Below are positions 1-5,531 of a stretch of 10,571 bases of DNA, in pieces. Each line of letters starts with the position of its first letter. Position 1 is the stretch's first letter. The notes under the pieces are model-generated. The model was not told the DNA's origin, ran no database searches, and was given only the letters and a program-made list of their open reading frames with translations. Made by a program: the position numbers and the translations under genes. Origin of the DNA: DATDRS01 sp035291605 (GTDB lineage: Bacteria; Chloroflexota; Anaerolineae; Anaerolineales; UBA6663); contig DATDRS010000114.1 of the NCBI GenBank assembly GCA_035291605.1, forward strand, positions 1 to 10,571. The letters are read 5' to 3'.

Positions 1-755
1 ACGTCGCCGACGAACGGGCTGACCACCTGCGCCATCAACAGCGCCAGGCCCGGCGGAACAGAGACGATCCACGCCCGGCTGTGAACGAGATTGGCGATCA
101 GCCGCACCAGCTCGTCGAAAGTGAAAATCTCCGGCCCGACGGCGTCCAGGATCACATTCTCAGTTTGCCGCCCGGCGTTCACGGCGATCTCGGCCAAGTC
201 TTCGACGTAGATCGGCTGAATGTGGTACCTGCCCGCGCCGGGAATAGCAAACGCGGGGAAACGCCGCAGAAGCCAGGCGATGTTGTTGATGAGCACGTCC
301 TCGCCCGGCTCGACTCCAAAGAGCACGGTCGGGCGCAGAATGGCGTACGAGAGTTTCGCCTCGCGCAGCGTGTGTTCGAGGATCGCCTTGCCGCGATAGT
401 AGGGAAGCGGCGATTCCAGCGACGGCTTCGCGATGCTGATGTGAACCATGCGCTGCACGCCCGCTTCCTGGGCGGCTCGGATCAAAGTCTGGGTGTTCAC
501 GACGGCCCGCGCATGCGTGTTCTGTCCACGCGAGAAGCGCACCCAGTAGGTGTTATAGATCGTCGTCACGCCTTCCAGGCTGCGCGCCAGCTCTTTCGGC
601 TTGTCAAAGTTGAACGGCGCGACAGCGACCTGATCGCCAAACGGGTTGGGCCGATCAGGATGGCCGGTCAGGGTCTTCACCCGGACGCCGCTCGCCAGCA
701 GCCTGCGCGTGATGTACCGGCCGGAGTAGCCAAACGCGCCTGTTACAACATCCAA
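1..755 (-). CDS. NAD(P)-binding epimerase-like protein, atypical SDR (C-terminus off window)
   Basis: This is the N-terminal ~251 codons of an extended or atypical short-chain dehydrogenase (NmrA/NDUFA9-like, commonly annotated NAD(P)H-binding or NAD-dependent epimerase). The protein opens directly with a beta strand and the dinucleotide loop VTGAFGYSG (G6-x2-G9-x2-G12). A YYRGK segment gives a Y119-x3-K123 pair after HISIAKPS, and QPIYVEDLA (about 180-188) is the usual second substrate-domain signature. No ATG exists at the N-terminus. The best start is TTG at 755, preceded by GAGG six bases upstream; an upstream TTG at 779 in the same frame would add eight residues. It begins 48 bp after the thiolase-like gene and is probably last or nearly last in the train. 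The frame stays open to the window edge. The substrate cannot be told; such proteins range from sugar-nucleotide epimerases to quinone- or complex I-associated proteins. Confidence 0.85.
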   Translation of the reverse strand, partial: MDVVTGAFGYSGRYITRRLLASGVRVKTLTGHPDRPNPFGDQVAVAPFNFDKPKELARSLEGVTTIYNTYWVRFSRGQNTHARAVVNTQTLIRAAQEAGVQRMVHISIAKPSLESPLPYYRGKAILEHTLREAKLSYAILRPTVLFGVEPGEDVLINNIAWLLRRFPAFAIPGAGRYHIQPIYVEDLAEIAVNAGRQTENVILDAVGPEIFTFDELVRLIANLVHSRAWIVSVPPGLALLMAQVVSPFVGD

Positions 756-761
756 TTCCGA

Positions 762-765
762 CCTC
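762..765 (-). promoter_or_regulatory. Ribosome binding site deciding the TTG start of the epimerase-like gene
   Basis: GAGG on the minus strand lies six bases before the TTG at 755-753. It supports that TTG over the upstream in-frame TTG at 779, and the protein then starts two residues before the first strand of the Rossmann fold. Confidence 0.5.
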
Positions 766-774
766 GCCCTCTCC

Positions 775-802
775 CTCAATGATCTCTGATCCTCCGTCTC
801 CG
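775..802. repeat. Weak seven-base tandem array in spacer
   Basis: Read on the plus strand, four consecutive seven-base units (775, 782, 789 and 796) each have TC at the second and third position, for example ATCTCTG and GTCTCCG. The array fills most of the 48-bp spacer between the thiolase-like stop and the epimerase start. Conservation is low and I would not call it in isolation; it is listed because other spacers here show clearer period-seven structure. Confidence 0.3.
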
Positions 803-803
803 G

Positions 804-2012
804 TCAATTCCCCACTTTCACCACCACCGCCGCCGCCGAGTCGCCCGCCGCACAGCCCGTGAACAGCCCATAGCCGCCGCCGAGCAAAACCAGTTCTTCG
901 ATGAGCTCAATGACCAGCCGCGTTCCCGTCGGTCCCTGCGGGTGGCCCCAGATGAGCGATGAGCCGTAGTTGTTCAGCGCGTCTTTCGCCACGCCCATCT
1001 CGCGCGCGAAGTAGATATCATTCACAGCGAACGGGTTGTGTGTCTTGATGGCTTTCACATCGCCGATGGCGACGCCAGCCAATTCCAAAGCGCGCTGCGT
1101 CGCTGGGACATTGGCCATCGGCATGAACCCCTTCTTGGCCCGCCCCTGCGCGAAACTCAAAATCCGAACTTCAACTCTCGGATCGCGGCTGAGTTCCGCC
1201 GCGCGTTCTTTCGTGGTCACGATCATCCCGGCATTGCCGTCCGCCGGATAGGTCTGCCCGCCGAAAGTCACCGTGCCATTCGGCAGGATGGGTTTCAGCT
1301 TCGCCAAACCTTCCGCCGTGGAGGGAAACACCCCCTCGTCGTCTTTCACGGTGGCAATGACCTTCTTGCCGCTCGGGTTCACGTCAACCGGCATGATCAT
1401 GTAGCGCCTGTGGAATGCAGCGTCGTCCTTCAGCGCGGCCTGGTACTGCTGATAGCGCATCAGCGTGATCTCGTGCTGCTCCTGCGTGGTGATTTCCTCC
1501 TCGCGCGCGACGTTCTCCGCCGTCTCGATCATCGCGTTGCGGGCAAACGGATCGGTGTTGAAGTTGTCCCACACCCAATCTTCCGCGTCGGGGCGCGCGC
1601 CGGGGTTATGGGGGTTGGGATAGGTCATGTGCGGTCCATTCGAGGTGCGGTCGGCCGTGACGCACAGGACGGCCCGCCCCCCACCGTTGCCGGTTTCTAC
1701 TTCGAAGGCCGCGCTGGCCATCACCCGCGCCGAGGTCGCACACGCCTGCGACAGCGTCGGGCCGGTGATACCTTCGGCGCCAATCAACGCGGCCACCCAC
1801 GGCGCGCCGTAAAACGAACCCTTCGAGGGGACGGTCGCGCCCAGATGAAGCGCGTCAAACGTGGAAGGCTCGATCTTTCGATCGGCCAGCGCACGCTTCG
1901 CCACATCGGCGGCGAAGGCGAGCGGGTGCAGATTGGCGAAGCTGCCCTGCCACTTCACAAAGGGCGTGCACCAATAGCTGCCGTAAGGGATAAAGACGTT
2001 TTGGAATTGCAT
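804..2012 (-). CDS. Divergent thiolase-family protein (acetyl-CoA acetyltransferase-like)
   Basis: A 402-residue thiolase-superfamily protein. The N-terminal nucleophile region SQACATSA puts the acylated Cys at about residue 91. The C-terminal half has THNPFAVND (Asn about 326) where canonical thiolases have NEAF, GHPQGPTGTR with the catalytic His at about 357, and FTGCAAGDSAAAV with the second Cys at about 387. So Cys-His-Cys is intact, but the NEAF and GHPxGxSG loops are remodelled and the N-terminus (PYGSYWCTPFVKWQG) is atypical. This resembles the unnamed thiolase-like group found beside degradative acyl-CoA clusters, where substrates may be bulky or branched 3-ketoacyl-CoAs. An ATG at 2024 also exists, but GGGAGG overlaps it and sits four bases before the ATG at 2012, so the later start is preferred. 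It follows the canonical thiolase by about 50 bp. Thiolase membership is certain, exact substrate is not. Confidence 0.9.
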   Translation of the reverse strand: MQFQNVFIPYGSYWCTPFVKWQGSFANLHPLAFAADVAKRALADRKIEPSTFDALHLGATVPSKGSFYGAPWVAALIGAEGITGPTLSQACATSARVMASAAFEVETGNGGGRAVLCVTADRTSNGPHMTYPNPHNPGARPDAEDWVWDNFNTDPFARNAMIETAENVAREEEITTQEQHEITLMRYQQYQAALKDDAAFHRRYMIMPVDVNPSGKKVIATVKDDEGVFPSTAEGLAKLKPILPNGTVTFGGQTYPADGNAGMIVTTKERAAELSRDPRVEVRILSFAQGRAKKGFMPMANVPATQRALELAGVAIGDVKAIKTHNPFAVNDIYFAREMGVAKDALNNYGSSLIWGHPQGPTGTRLVIELIEELVLLGGGYGLFTGCAAGDSAAAVVVKVGN

Positions 2013-2016
2013 CATG

Positions 2017-2022
2017 CCTCCC
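2017..2022 (-). promoter_or_regulatory. Ribosome binding site deciding the start of the divergent thiolase
   Basis: GGGAGG on the minus strand lies four bases before the ATG at 2012 and only one base before the ATG at 2015, and overlaps the G of the ATG at 2024. The 2024 ATG has no Shine-Dalgarno of its own, so initiation at 2012 is most likely. Confidence 0.6.
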
Positions 2023-2025
2023 ATC

Positions 2026-2060
2026 GCGTGACAGGTATCGTCACTCGCTACGCGTCACGC
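2026..2060. repeat. Seven-base tandem array with inverted ends in spacer
   Basis: Five consecutive seven-base units starting at 2026, 2033, 2040, 2047 and 2054 on the plus strand all end in C; two are near identical (GTCACTC and GTCACGC). The first unit, GCGTGAC, is the exact reverse complement of the last, GTCACGC, so the array also forms a 7-bp inverted repeat around a 21-base interior. It fills the spacer between the canonical thiolase stop (2062) and the divergent thiolase start. There is no T-tract, so it does not look like an intrinsic terminator. Confidence 0.55.
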
Positions 2061-2061
2061 C

Positions 2062-3282
2062 TCAATCCATCCACTCCACAATCGTCGTCTCCCCCTGCCC
2101 CACGCCCACACACAGCGTCGCCAGGCCGTAGTAGGGCCGCTTCTCCTGCGGCGCGCGGCGCTTCATCTCGTGGACGAGCGTACAGACGATGCGCGCGCCA
2201 GAGCAGCCGAGCGGATGGCCGAGCGCAATCGCGCCGCCGTTGACGTTCGTGATCTCGTGTCGAAAGCCAAGTTCCTTCATGACGGCCAACGCCTGCACGG
2301 CAAAGGCCTCGTTCAATTCGATCAGCCCGATGTCGTCCAGCGTCAACCCGGCGCGCGCGAGCGCCTTGCGCGTCGCCGGGACCGGGCCAAAGCCCATCGT
2401 GCGCGGCTCGACGCCTGCCGCCGCGCTCGCCAGGATGCGGGCCAGCGGCCTGAGGCCCAATTCCTTCGCCTTCTCCGCGCTCATCAGCAGCACCGCCGCC
2501 GCGCCGTCGTTGATGCCGCTCGAATTGCCCGCCGTCACCGCGCCGTCTTTGCGAAAGGCCGGTTTGAGTTTCGCAAGACCTTCGAGCGAAGAGTCGGCGC
2601 GGGGATGCTCGTCGCGATTTACGAGAATCGGACCGCCCTTCTTCTGAGGCACAGGGACCGGCACGATCTCCTCGGCAAACTTGCCCGACTCAATCGCCGC
2701 CACCGCCCGCTGCTGGCTGGCGAGCGCAAATCCGTCCTGCTCCTCACGGGTGATCGTCTTAGTCAATTCATAGATATTCTCGGCGGTCTCGCCCATTGAT
2801 TCGTTGCCAACCATCTCTTTGAGTTTCGCATTTGGGAATCGCCAGCCGATGGTCGTGTCCCACGCGGTCAAGTTGCCGAAGGCCCACTCCGGGCTGGTCT
2901 TGGGGATGGCGTAGGGTGAGCGCGTCATACTCTCGACGCCGCCCGCGATGTACACGTCGCCCTCACCCACTTTGATCGCCCGCGCCGCCGCGTTCAGGGC
3001 GGCCAGCCCCGAAGCGCACAGACGATTGAACGTCACCGCCGCCACCGACACCGGGAACCCAGCCAGCAGCGTCGCCATCCGCGCCACGTTGCGATTGTCC
3101 TCACCCGCCTGATTCGCGCAGCCGAAATACACTTCCTCGACCAGCGCCGGATCCACGCCGGCGCGCCGGACGACCTCCGCGATCACCAGCGCGGCCAACT
3201 CATCGGGCCGCACATCCTTCAACACCCCTCCATGCCGTCCGATCGGCGTTCGTACGGCCTCTATAATCACTGCTTCACGCAT
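2062..3282 (-). CDS. Acetyl-CoA acetyltransferase / 3-ketoacyl-CoA thiolase
   Basis: A 406-residue classical thiolase that cleaves a 3-ketoacyl-CoA with CoA, or condenses two acetyl-CoA. All signatures are visible: VRTPIGRHGG at the N-terminus, nucleophile Cys89 in FNRLCASGL, GGVESMTRSPYA, NEAFAVQAL, NVNGGAIALGHPLGCSGAR with catalytic His at about 356, and LCVGVGQG with proton-transfer Cys at about 391. Length (about 390-410) is normal and the nucleophile is at the textbook position. Motifs fit the AtoB/FadA/PaaJ group; the sequence alone does not separate biosynthetic from degradative use. GAGGAGA lies one base before an ATG at 3288 but seven bases before the ATG at 3282, so the protein most likely starts MREAVII. 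It lies 44 bp downstream of the PhaB-like reductase and 49 bp upstream of the divergent thiolase, in an acyl-CoA degradation context. Confidence 0.95.
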   Translation of the reverse strand: MREAVIIEAVRTPIGRHGGVLKDVRPDELAALVIAEVVRRAGVDPALVEEVYFGCANQAGEDNRNVARMATLLAGFPVSVAAVTFNRLCASGLAALNAAARAIKVGEGDVYIAGGVESMTRSPYAIPKTSPEWAFGNLTAWDTTIGWRFPNAKLKEMVGNESMGETAENIYELTKTITREEQDGFALASQQRAVAAIESGKFAEEIVPVPVPQKKGGPILVNRDEHPRADSSLEGLAKLKPAFRKDGAVTAGNSSGINDGAAAVLLMSAEKAKELGLRPLARILASAAAGVEPRTMGFGPVPATRKALARAGLTLDDIGLIELNEAFAVQALAVMKELGFRHEITNVNGGAIALGHPLGCSGARIVCTLVHEMKRRAPQEKRPYYGLATLCVGVGQGETTIVEWMD

Positions 3283-3289
3283 GTTCATT

Positions 3290-3295
3290 CTCCTC
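3290..3295 (-). promoter_or_regulatory. Ribosome binding site deciding the start of the canonical thiolase
   Basis: GAGGAG on the minus strand is followed by seven bases and the ATG at 3282, while the ATG at 3288 is only one base away, too close for efficient initiation. Confidence 0.6.
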
Positions 3296-3297
3296 GT

Positions 3298-3325
3298 TTA
3301 GGGGTTGGAGGCCAGGATGGGGGAG
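3298..3325. repeat. G-rich seven-base array in spacer
   Basis: Four seven-base units on the plus strand start at 3298, 3305, 3312 and 3319, for example TTAGGGG and TTGGAGG, and end one base before the stop codon of the reductase gene. The G/C asymmetry (G-rich plus strand) contrasts with the flanking coding sequence. Unit similarity is moderate. It fills nearly the whole spacer. Confidence 0.4.
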
Positions 3326-3326
3326 T

Positions 3327-4070
3327 TCAGATGTACTGCCCCCCATCCACTTTGATCACCTCACCCGTGATGTGCCGCGCCATGTCTGAACACAGGAACG
3401 TGACGACATGCGCCACTTCTTCCGGCTGGCCCAGCCGCCCAAGGACGATCTCGGCCAAGGCTTTGTCTTTCACTTCCGGCGGCGCGTCCTTCATCATATC
3501 GGTCTCGATCAGCCCCGGCGCCACCGCATTCACGTTGATGCTGAACTTGCCCAGTTCGCGCGCGACGGCCTTGGTCAGCCCGATAATTCCGGCCTTCGCC
3601 GCCGAGTAATTAGACTGCCCGAACTTGCCGCGCAATCCATTAATGGAGGTGATGTTGACGATTTTGCCTGATCCCTGCTCTTTGAAAACCGATGCGGCAG
3701 CGCGGATGTAATTGAAGTAGCCTTTGAGATTGGTGTCGAGCACCTCGTCCCACTGAGTCTCGGTCATCTTCCACACCACGCTATCGCGGTTGATCCCGGC
3801 GTTGTTCACGAGAATGTCCAGCCGCCCAAACTTCTCGCGGACGATGTCCACCATCCGCTGGGCATCGGCGAACGAGGCCACATCGGCCTGGAGGGCCAGC
3901 CCGCGCCGTCCCATGTTTTCGATTTCGGCGATCACGGAGTTGGCCTCGTCGGCGTGTTTGCGATAGTTGAGCGCCACATCGGCGCCGTGGGCGGCCAGGT
4001 CGAGCGCGATGGTGCGCCCGATGCCCATACTGCCGCCGGTCACAATTGCCACTTTGCCTTGCAGATTCAT
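3327..4070 (-). CDS. PhaB/FabG-type 3-oxoacyl reductase (classical SDR, probably NADP-linked)
   Basis: A 247-residue classical short-chain dehydrogenase. It shows the Rossmann loop TGGSMGIG (12-18), NNAG at 89-92, the tetrad Asn114-Ser142-Tyr155-Lys159, and the C-terminal VDGG. The second beta strand ends in LNYRKH, with Arg37 and Lys38 and no acidic residue, which favours NADP(H). The substrate-side stretch NNAGINRDSVVWKMTETQW resembles acetoacetyl-CoA reductases of the PhaB type, which act on (R)-3-hydroxyacyl-CoA; FabG action on acyl-ACP is the alternative. GAGGAGA followed by seven bases precedes ATG 4070, so the start is secure. The gene sits between a second SDR and the thiolases, as expected for interconversion of 3-hydroxyacyl-CoA and 3-ketoacyl-CoA. 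The family is certain, the natural substrate inferred. Confidence 0.92.
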   Translation of the reverse strand: MNLQGKVAIVTGGSMGIGRTIALDLAAHGADVALNYRKHADEANSVIAEIENMGRRGLALQADVASFADAQRMVDIVREKFGRLDILVNNAGINRDSVVWKMTETQWDEVLDTNLKGYFNYIRAAASVFKEQGSGKIVNITSINGLRGKFGQSNYSAAKAGIIGLTKAVARELGKFSINVNAVAPGLIETDMMKDAPPEVKDKALAEIVLGRLGQPEEVAHVVTFLCSDMARHITGEVIKVDGGQYI

Positions 4071-4091
4071 TTGCTGTTCTCCTCGGTTGCC

Positions 4092-4171
4092 GCCGATGGC
4101 CTATCGTGTAACGCATATCGCCGGTGTCTCCGGCGGACGATACGCCATAAGCCCTGGGCTATCGGCTGCCC
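4092..4171. repeat. Long degenerate seven-base array with internal hairpin in spacer
   Basis: Most of the 100-bp spacer between the two SDR genes can be cut in one fixed seven-base register. Units at 4092, 4099, 4106, 4113 and 4120 start with G, usually GC (GCCGATG, GCCTATC), and units at 4151, 4158 and 4165 start with GC, preceded by GCCATAA at 4144. Between these lies a perfect 6-bp hairpin, CGCCGG (4119-4124) and CCGGCG (4130-4135) with a five-base loop, enclosed by a further outer pair TATCGT (4102-4107) and ACGATA (4137-4142). There is no run of T after the stem on either strand. Confidence 0.55.
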
Positions 4172-4938
4172 TATACGCCCACGCTGATCCCGCCGTCCAC
4201 GAAAAGCACCTGCCCGGTGACGTATGAGGCGTCGTCGCTGGCAAAGAAGAGATGCGCGGCGGCGATTTCGTCTGGCTCGGCCATGCGGCGAAACGGGATC
4301 TTTTCCAGCAGCCCAGCCATCACGTTCTCGGGGATGCCCGCCGTCATGCGCGTCTTGGTCGCGCCCGGCGCGACGCAGTTAACTGAGATGCCGTAGCGCG
4401 CCCACTCGAGCGCGAGCGTCTTGGTCAACCCGATCACGCCCGCTTTCGAGGCTGAATAGTTGGCCTGCCCGATGTTGCCCAGCGCGCCGATGGAGGAGGT
4501 GTTAACGATGCGCCCAAACTTCTGCGCCATCATGGGCACGGCGGCAATTTGTGAGCAGATGAACGTGCCCTTGAGATTCACATTCATCACCGCGTCCCAC
4601 TGCTCGTCGGTCATCATCTTCACGTCGCCGTCCTTCACGCGCACGGCGAGGGCGTCTTTGTTGATGCCCGCGTTGTTGACGAGGATATCCAGCCGTCCGA
4701 AATTTGACGTGGCGGCGTCCACCATCTTCTGCACGTCGGCGCGCCCCGTCACACTGCCCGCCACGGCAATTGCCTTACCGCCGCTATCGGTCACGCGCTG
4801 GGCCGTCTCAGTCACTCCTGCCTCGTCCATGTCCGTGACGACGACCGCCGCCCCTTCTTGGGCGAAGCGGAGCGCCGTCGCGCGGCCAATGCCTCCCGCT
4901 CCGCCGGTGATGAGCGCCACTTTGTCTTTGAGTCTCAT
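4171..4938 (-). CDS. SDR-family 3-hydroxyacyl dehydrogenase (FabG-like, probably NAD-linked)
   Basis: A 255-residue classical SDR. Motifs in order are TGGAGGIG (11-18), NNAG (88-91), and the catalytic set Asn121-Ser148-Tyr161-Lys165, ending in GQVLFVDGG. In contrast to its neighbour, the second strand ends VVTDMDEAG with Asp36, the classic mark of NAD(H) preference. It also carries a short charged insertion, RVKDGDVKM (about 100-108), after NNAGINKD. The start at 4938 has GAGG five bases upstream. It lies 78 bp after the MaoC hydratase and 100 bp before the second SDR. The role suggested by context is NAD-dependent oxidation of a hydroxyacyl-CoA, or of a secondary alcohol made by the molybdoenzyme; FabG-like reductase or general alcohol dehydrogenase names would fit equally by sequence. 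Confidence 0.92.
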   Translation of the reverse strand: MRLKDKVALITGGAGGIGRATALRFAQEGAAVVVTDMDEAGVTETAQRVTDSGGKAIAVAGSVTGRADVQKMVDAATSNFGRLDILVNNAGINKDALAVRVKDGDVKMMTDEQWDAVMNVNLKGTFICSQIAAVPMMAQKFGRIVNTSSIGALGNIGQANYSASKAGVIGLTKTLALEWARYGISVNCVAPGATKTRMTAGIPENVMAGLLEKIPFRRMAEPDEIAAAHLFFASDDASYVTGQVLFVDGGISVGV

Positions 4939-4954
4939 TCTATCCTCTTGGTTG

Positions 4955-5016
4955 GGGCGAAGCCTTCGCCCACAGGTATTGGGGTCTATTGGCGTGGAAA
5001 GGCCAAGGCTTCGCCC
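4955..5016. repeat. 12-bp inverted repeat filling the MaoC-SDR spacer
   Basis: GGGCGAAGCCTT at 4955-4966 is the exact reverse complement of AAGGCTTCGCCC at 5005-5016, with 38 bases between. The left arm also extends into its own near-perfect palindrome, with GGGCGAAG (4955-4962) and CTTCGCCC (4964-4971) around one base. The right arm abuts the TAA stop of the MaoC gene. On the minus strand the structure would form right after the stop codon. No T-tract follows, so it looks like a dispersed palindromic (REP-like) element or an mRNA-stabilising stem rather than a factor-independent terminator. Confidence 0.65.
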
Positions 5017-5469
5017 TTACCCTCGCCTCATCATCAGAGTCCATTTGCCTTCGATGACCGCCTTGCCCTCCTGATTGCACACCTGCGTTTCGAAGACGAC
5101 GACGCCGCGATCCGGCTTGGACGTCTCTTTCTTCTCGGCCACCTTGAGCTCGAGGTGAACCGTGTCGCCAAACTTCACCGGCCCCTTGTACTGGATCACC
5201 TGCTCCATCAACGCGATGGTCGTGCCCTCGAACACACCGGTCCAGTTGGCCATGCCGGTCGCCATCGCCGCGACGAGCATCCCGTGCGCGATGCGCCCGC
5301 CGAAGGGCGTCGTCTGGCCGAAGACCTCGTCGGTGTGCAGGGGATTGAAATCGCCCGACAGCCCGGCAAAGTTCACCACGTCGGCCTCGGTGACGGTGCG
5401 CGCCTGCGAGGCGAACGCGTCGCCCAGGTTGAATTGATCGAAGGTCAAACCCCTGGTCTTGTTGGTCAT
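5017..5469 (-). CDS. MaoC-type (R)-specific enoyl-CoA hydratase
   Basis: A 150-residue single hot-dog-fold MaoC dehydratase. It carries the hydratase-2 signature GDFNPLHTD with catalytic Asp40 and His45, followed by GRIAHGMLVAAM, typical of PhaJ and related (R)-enoyl-CoA hydratases. The length matches the single-domain family. It hydrates trans-2-enoyl-CoA to (R)-3-hydroxyacyl-CoA. GGAGG seven bases before the ATG fixes the start. It lies 62 bp downstream of the acyl-CoA dehydrogenase, whose enoyl-CoA product it would use, and upstream of two SDR enzymes that could take its (R)-hydroxy product. Some MaoC proteins hydrate branched or C5-type enoyl-CoAs (mesaconyl or methylfumaryl), so chain type remains open. 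Confidence 0.92.
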   Translation of the reverse strand: MTNKTRGLTFDQFNLGDAFASQARTVTEADVVNFAGLSGDFNPLHTDEVFGQTTPFGGRIAHGMLVAAMATGMANWTGVFEGTTIALMEQVIQYKGPVKFGDTVHLELKVAEKKETSKPDRGVVVFETQVCNQEGKAVIEGKWTLMMRRG

Positions 5470-5481
5470 CGGTTAGCCTCC

Positions 5482-5521
5482 AGCGTATTCCGTATTGCGT
5501 ACTCCGTATCCCATACGCAAT
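5482..5521. repeat. Seven-base array plus 8-bp inverted repeat in spacer
   Basis: Four clean seven-base units on the plus strand at 5482, 5489, 5496 and 5503 follow the pattern NSCGTAY; the second and fourth are identical (TCCGTAT). The array then turns into its own complement: ATTGCGTA (5494-5501) pairs exactly with TACGCAAT (5514-5521) across 12 bases. It occupies most of the 62-bp spacer between the acyl-CoA dehydrogenase stop and the MaoC start. Confidence 0.65.
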
Positions 5522-5531
5522 CCGGAGCACT

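Noticed and set aside
81..782. A 233-codon plus-strand open frame at the left end
   Set aside because: The minus strand here encodes a recognisable dinucleotide-binding protein with GxxGxxG and YxxxK motifs starting at a TTG, which explains the stretch.
2026..2060. CRISPR-like or regulatory-protein binding repeats
   Set aside because: Units are seven bases without unique spacers between them, so this is a tandem array and not a CRISPR; no known operator pattern is recognisable.
1038..2243. A 401-codon open frame on the plus strand opposite the thiolase-like genes
   Set aside because: It is antisense to two clear thiolase frames, is rich in Arg/His/Gly as expected for a GC-rich shadow frame, and shows no recognisable motif.
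4119..4135. Intrinsic transcription terminator between the SDR genes
   Set aside because: The stem is only 6 bp and no T-tract follows on either strand; it is reported as part of the repeat spacer instead.
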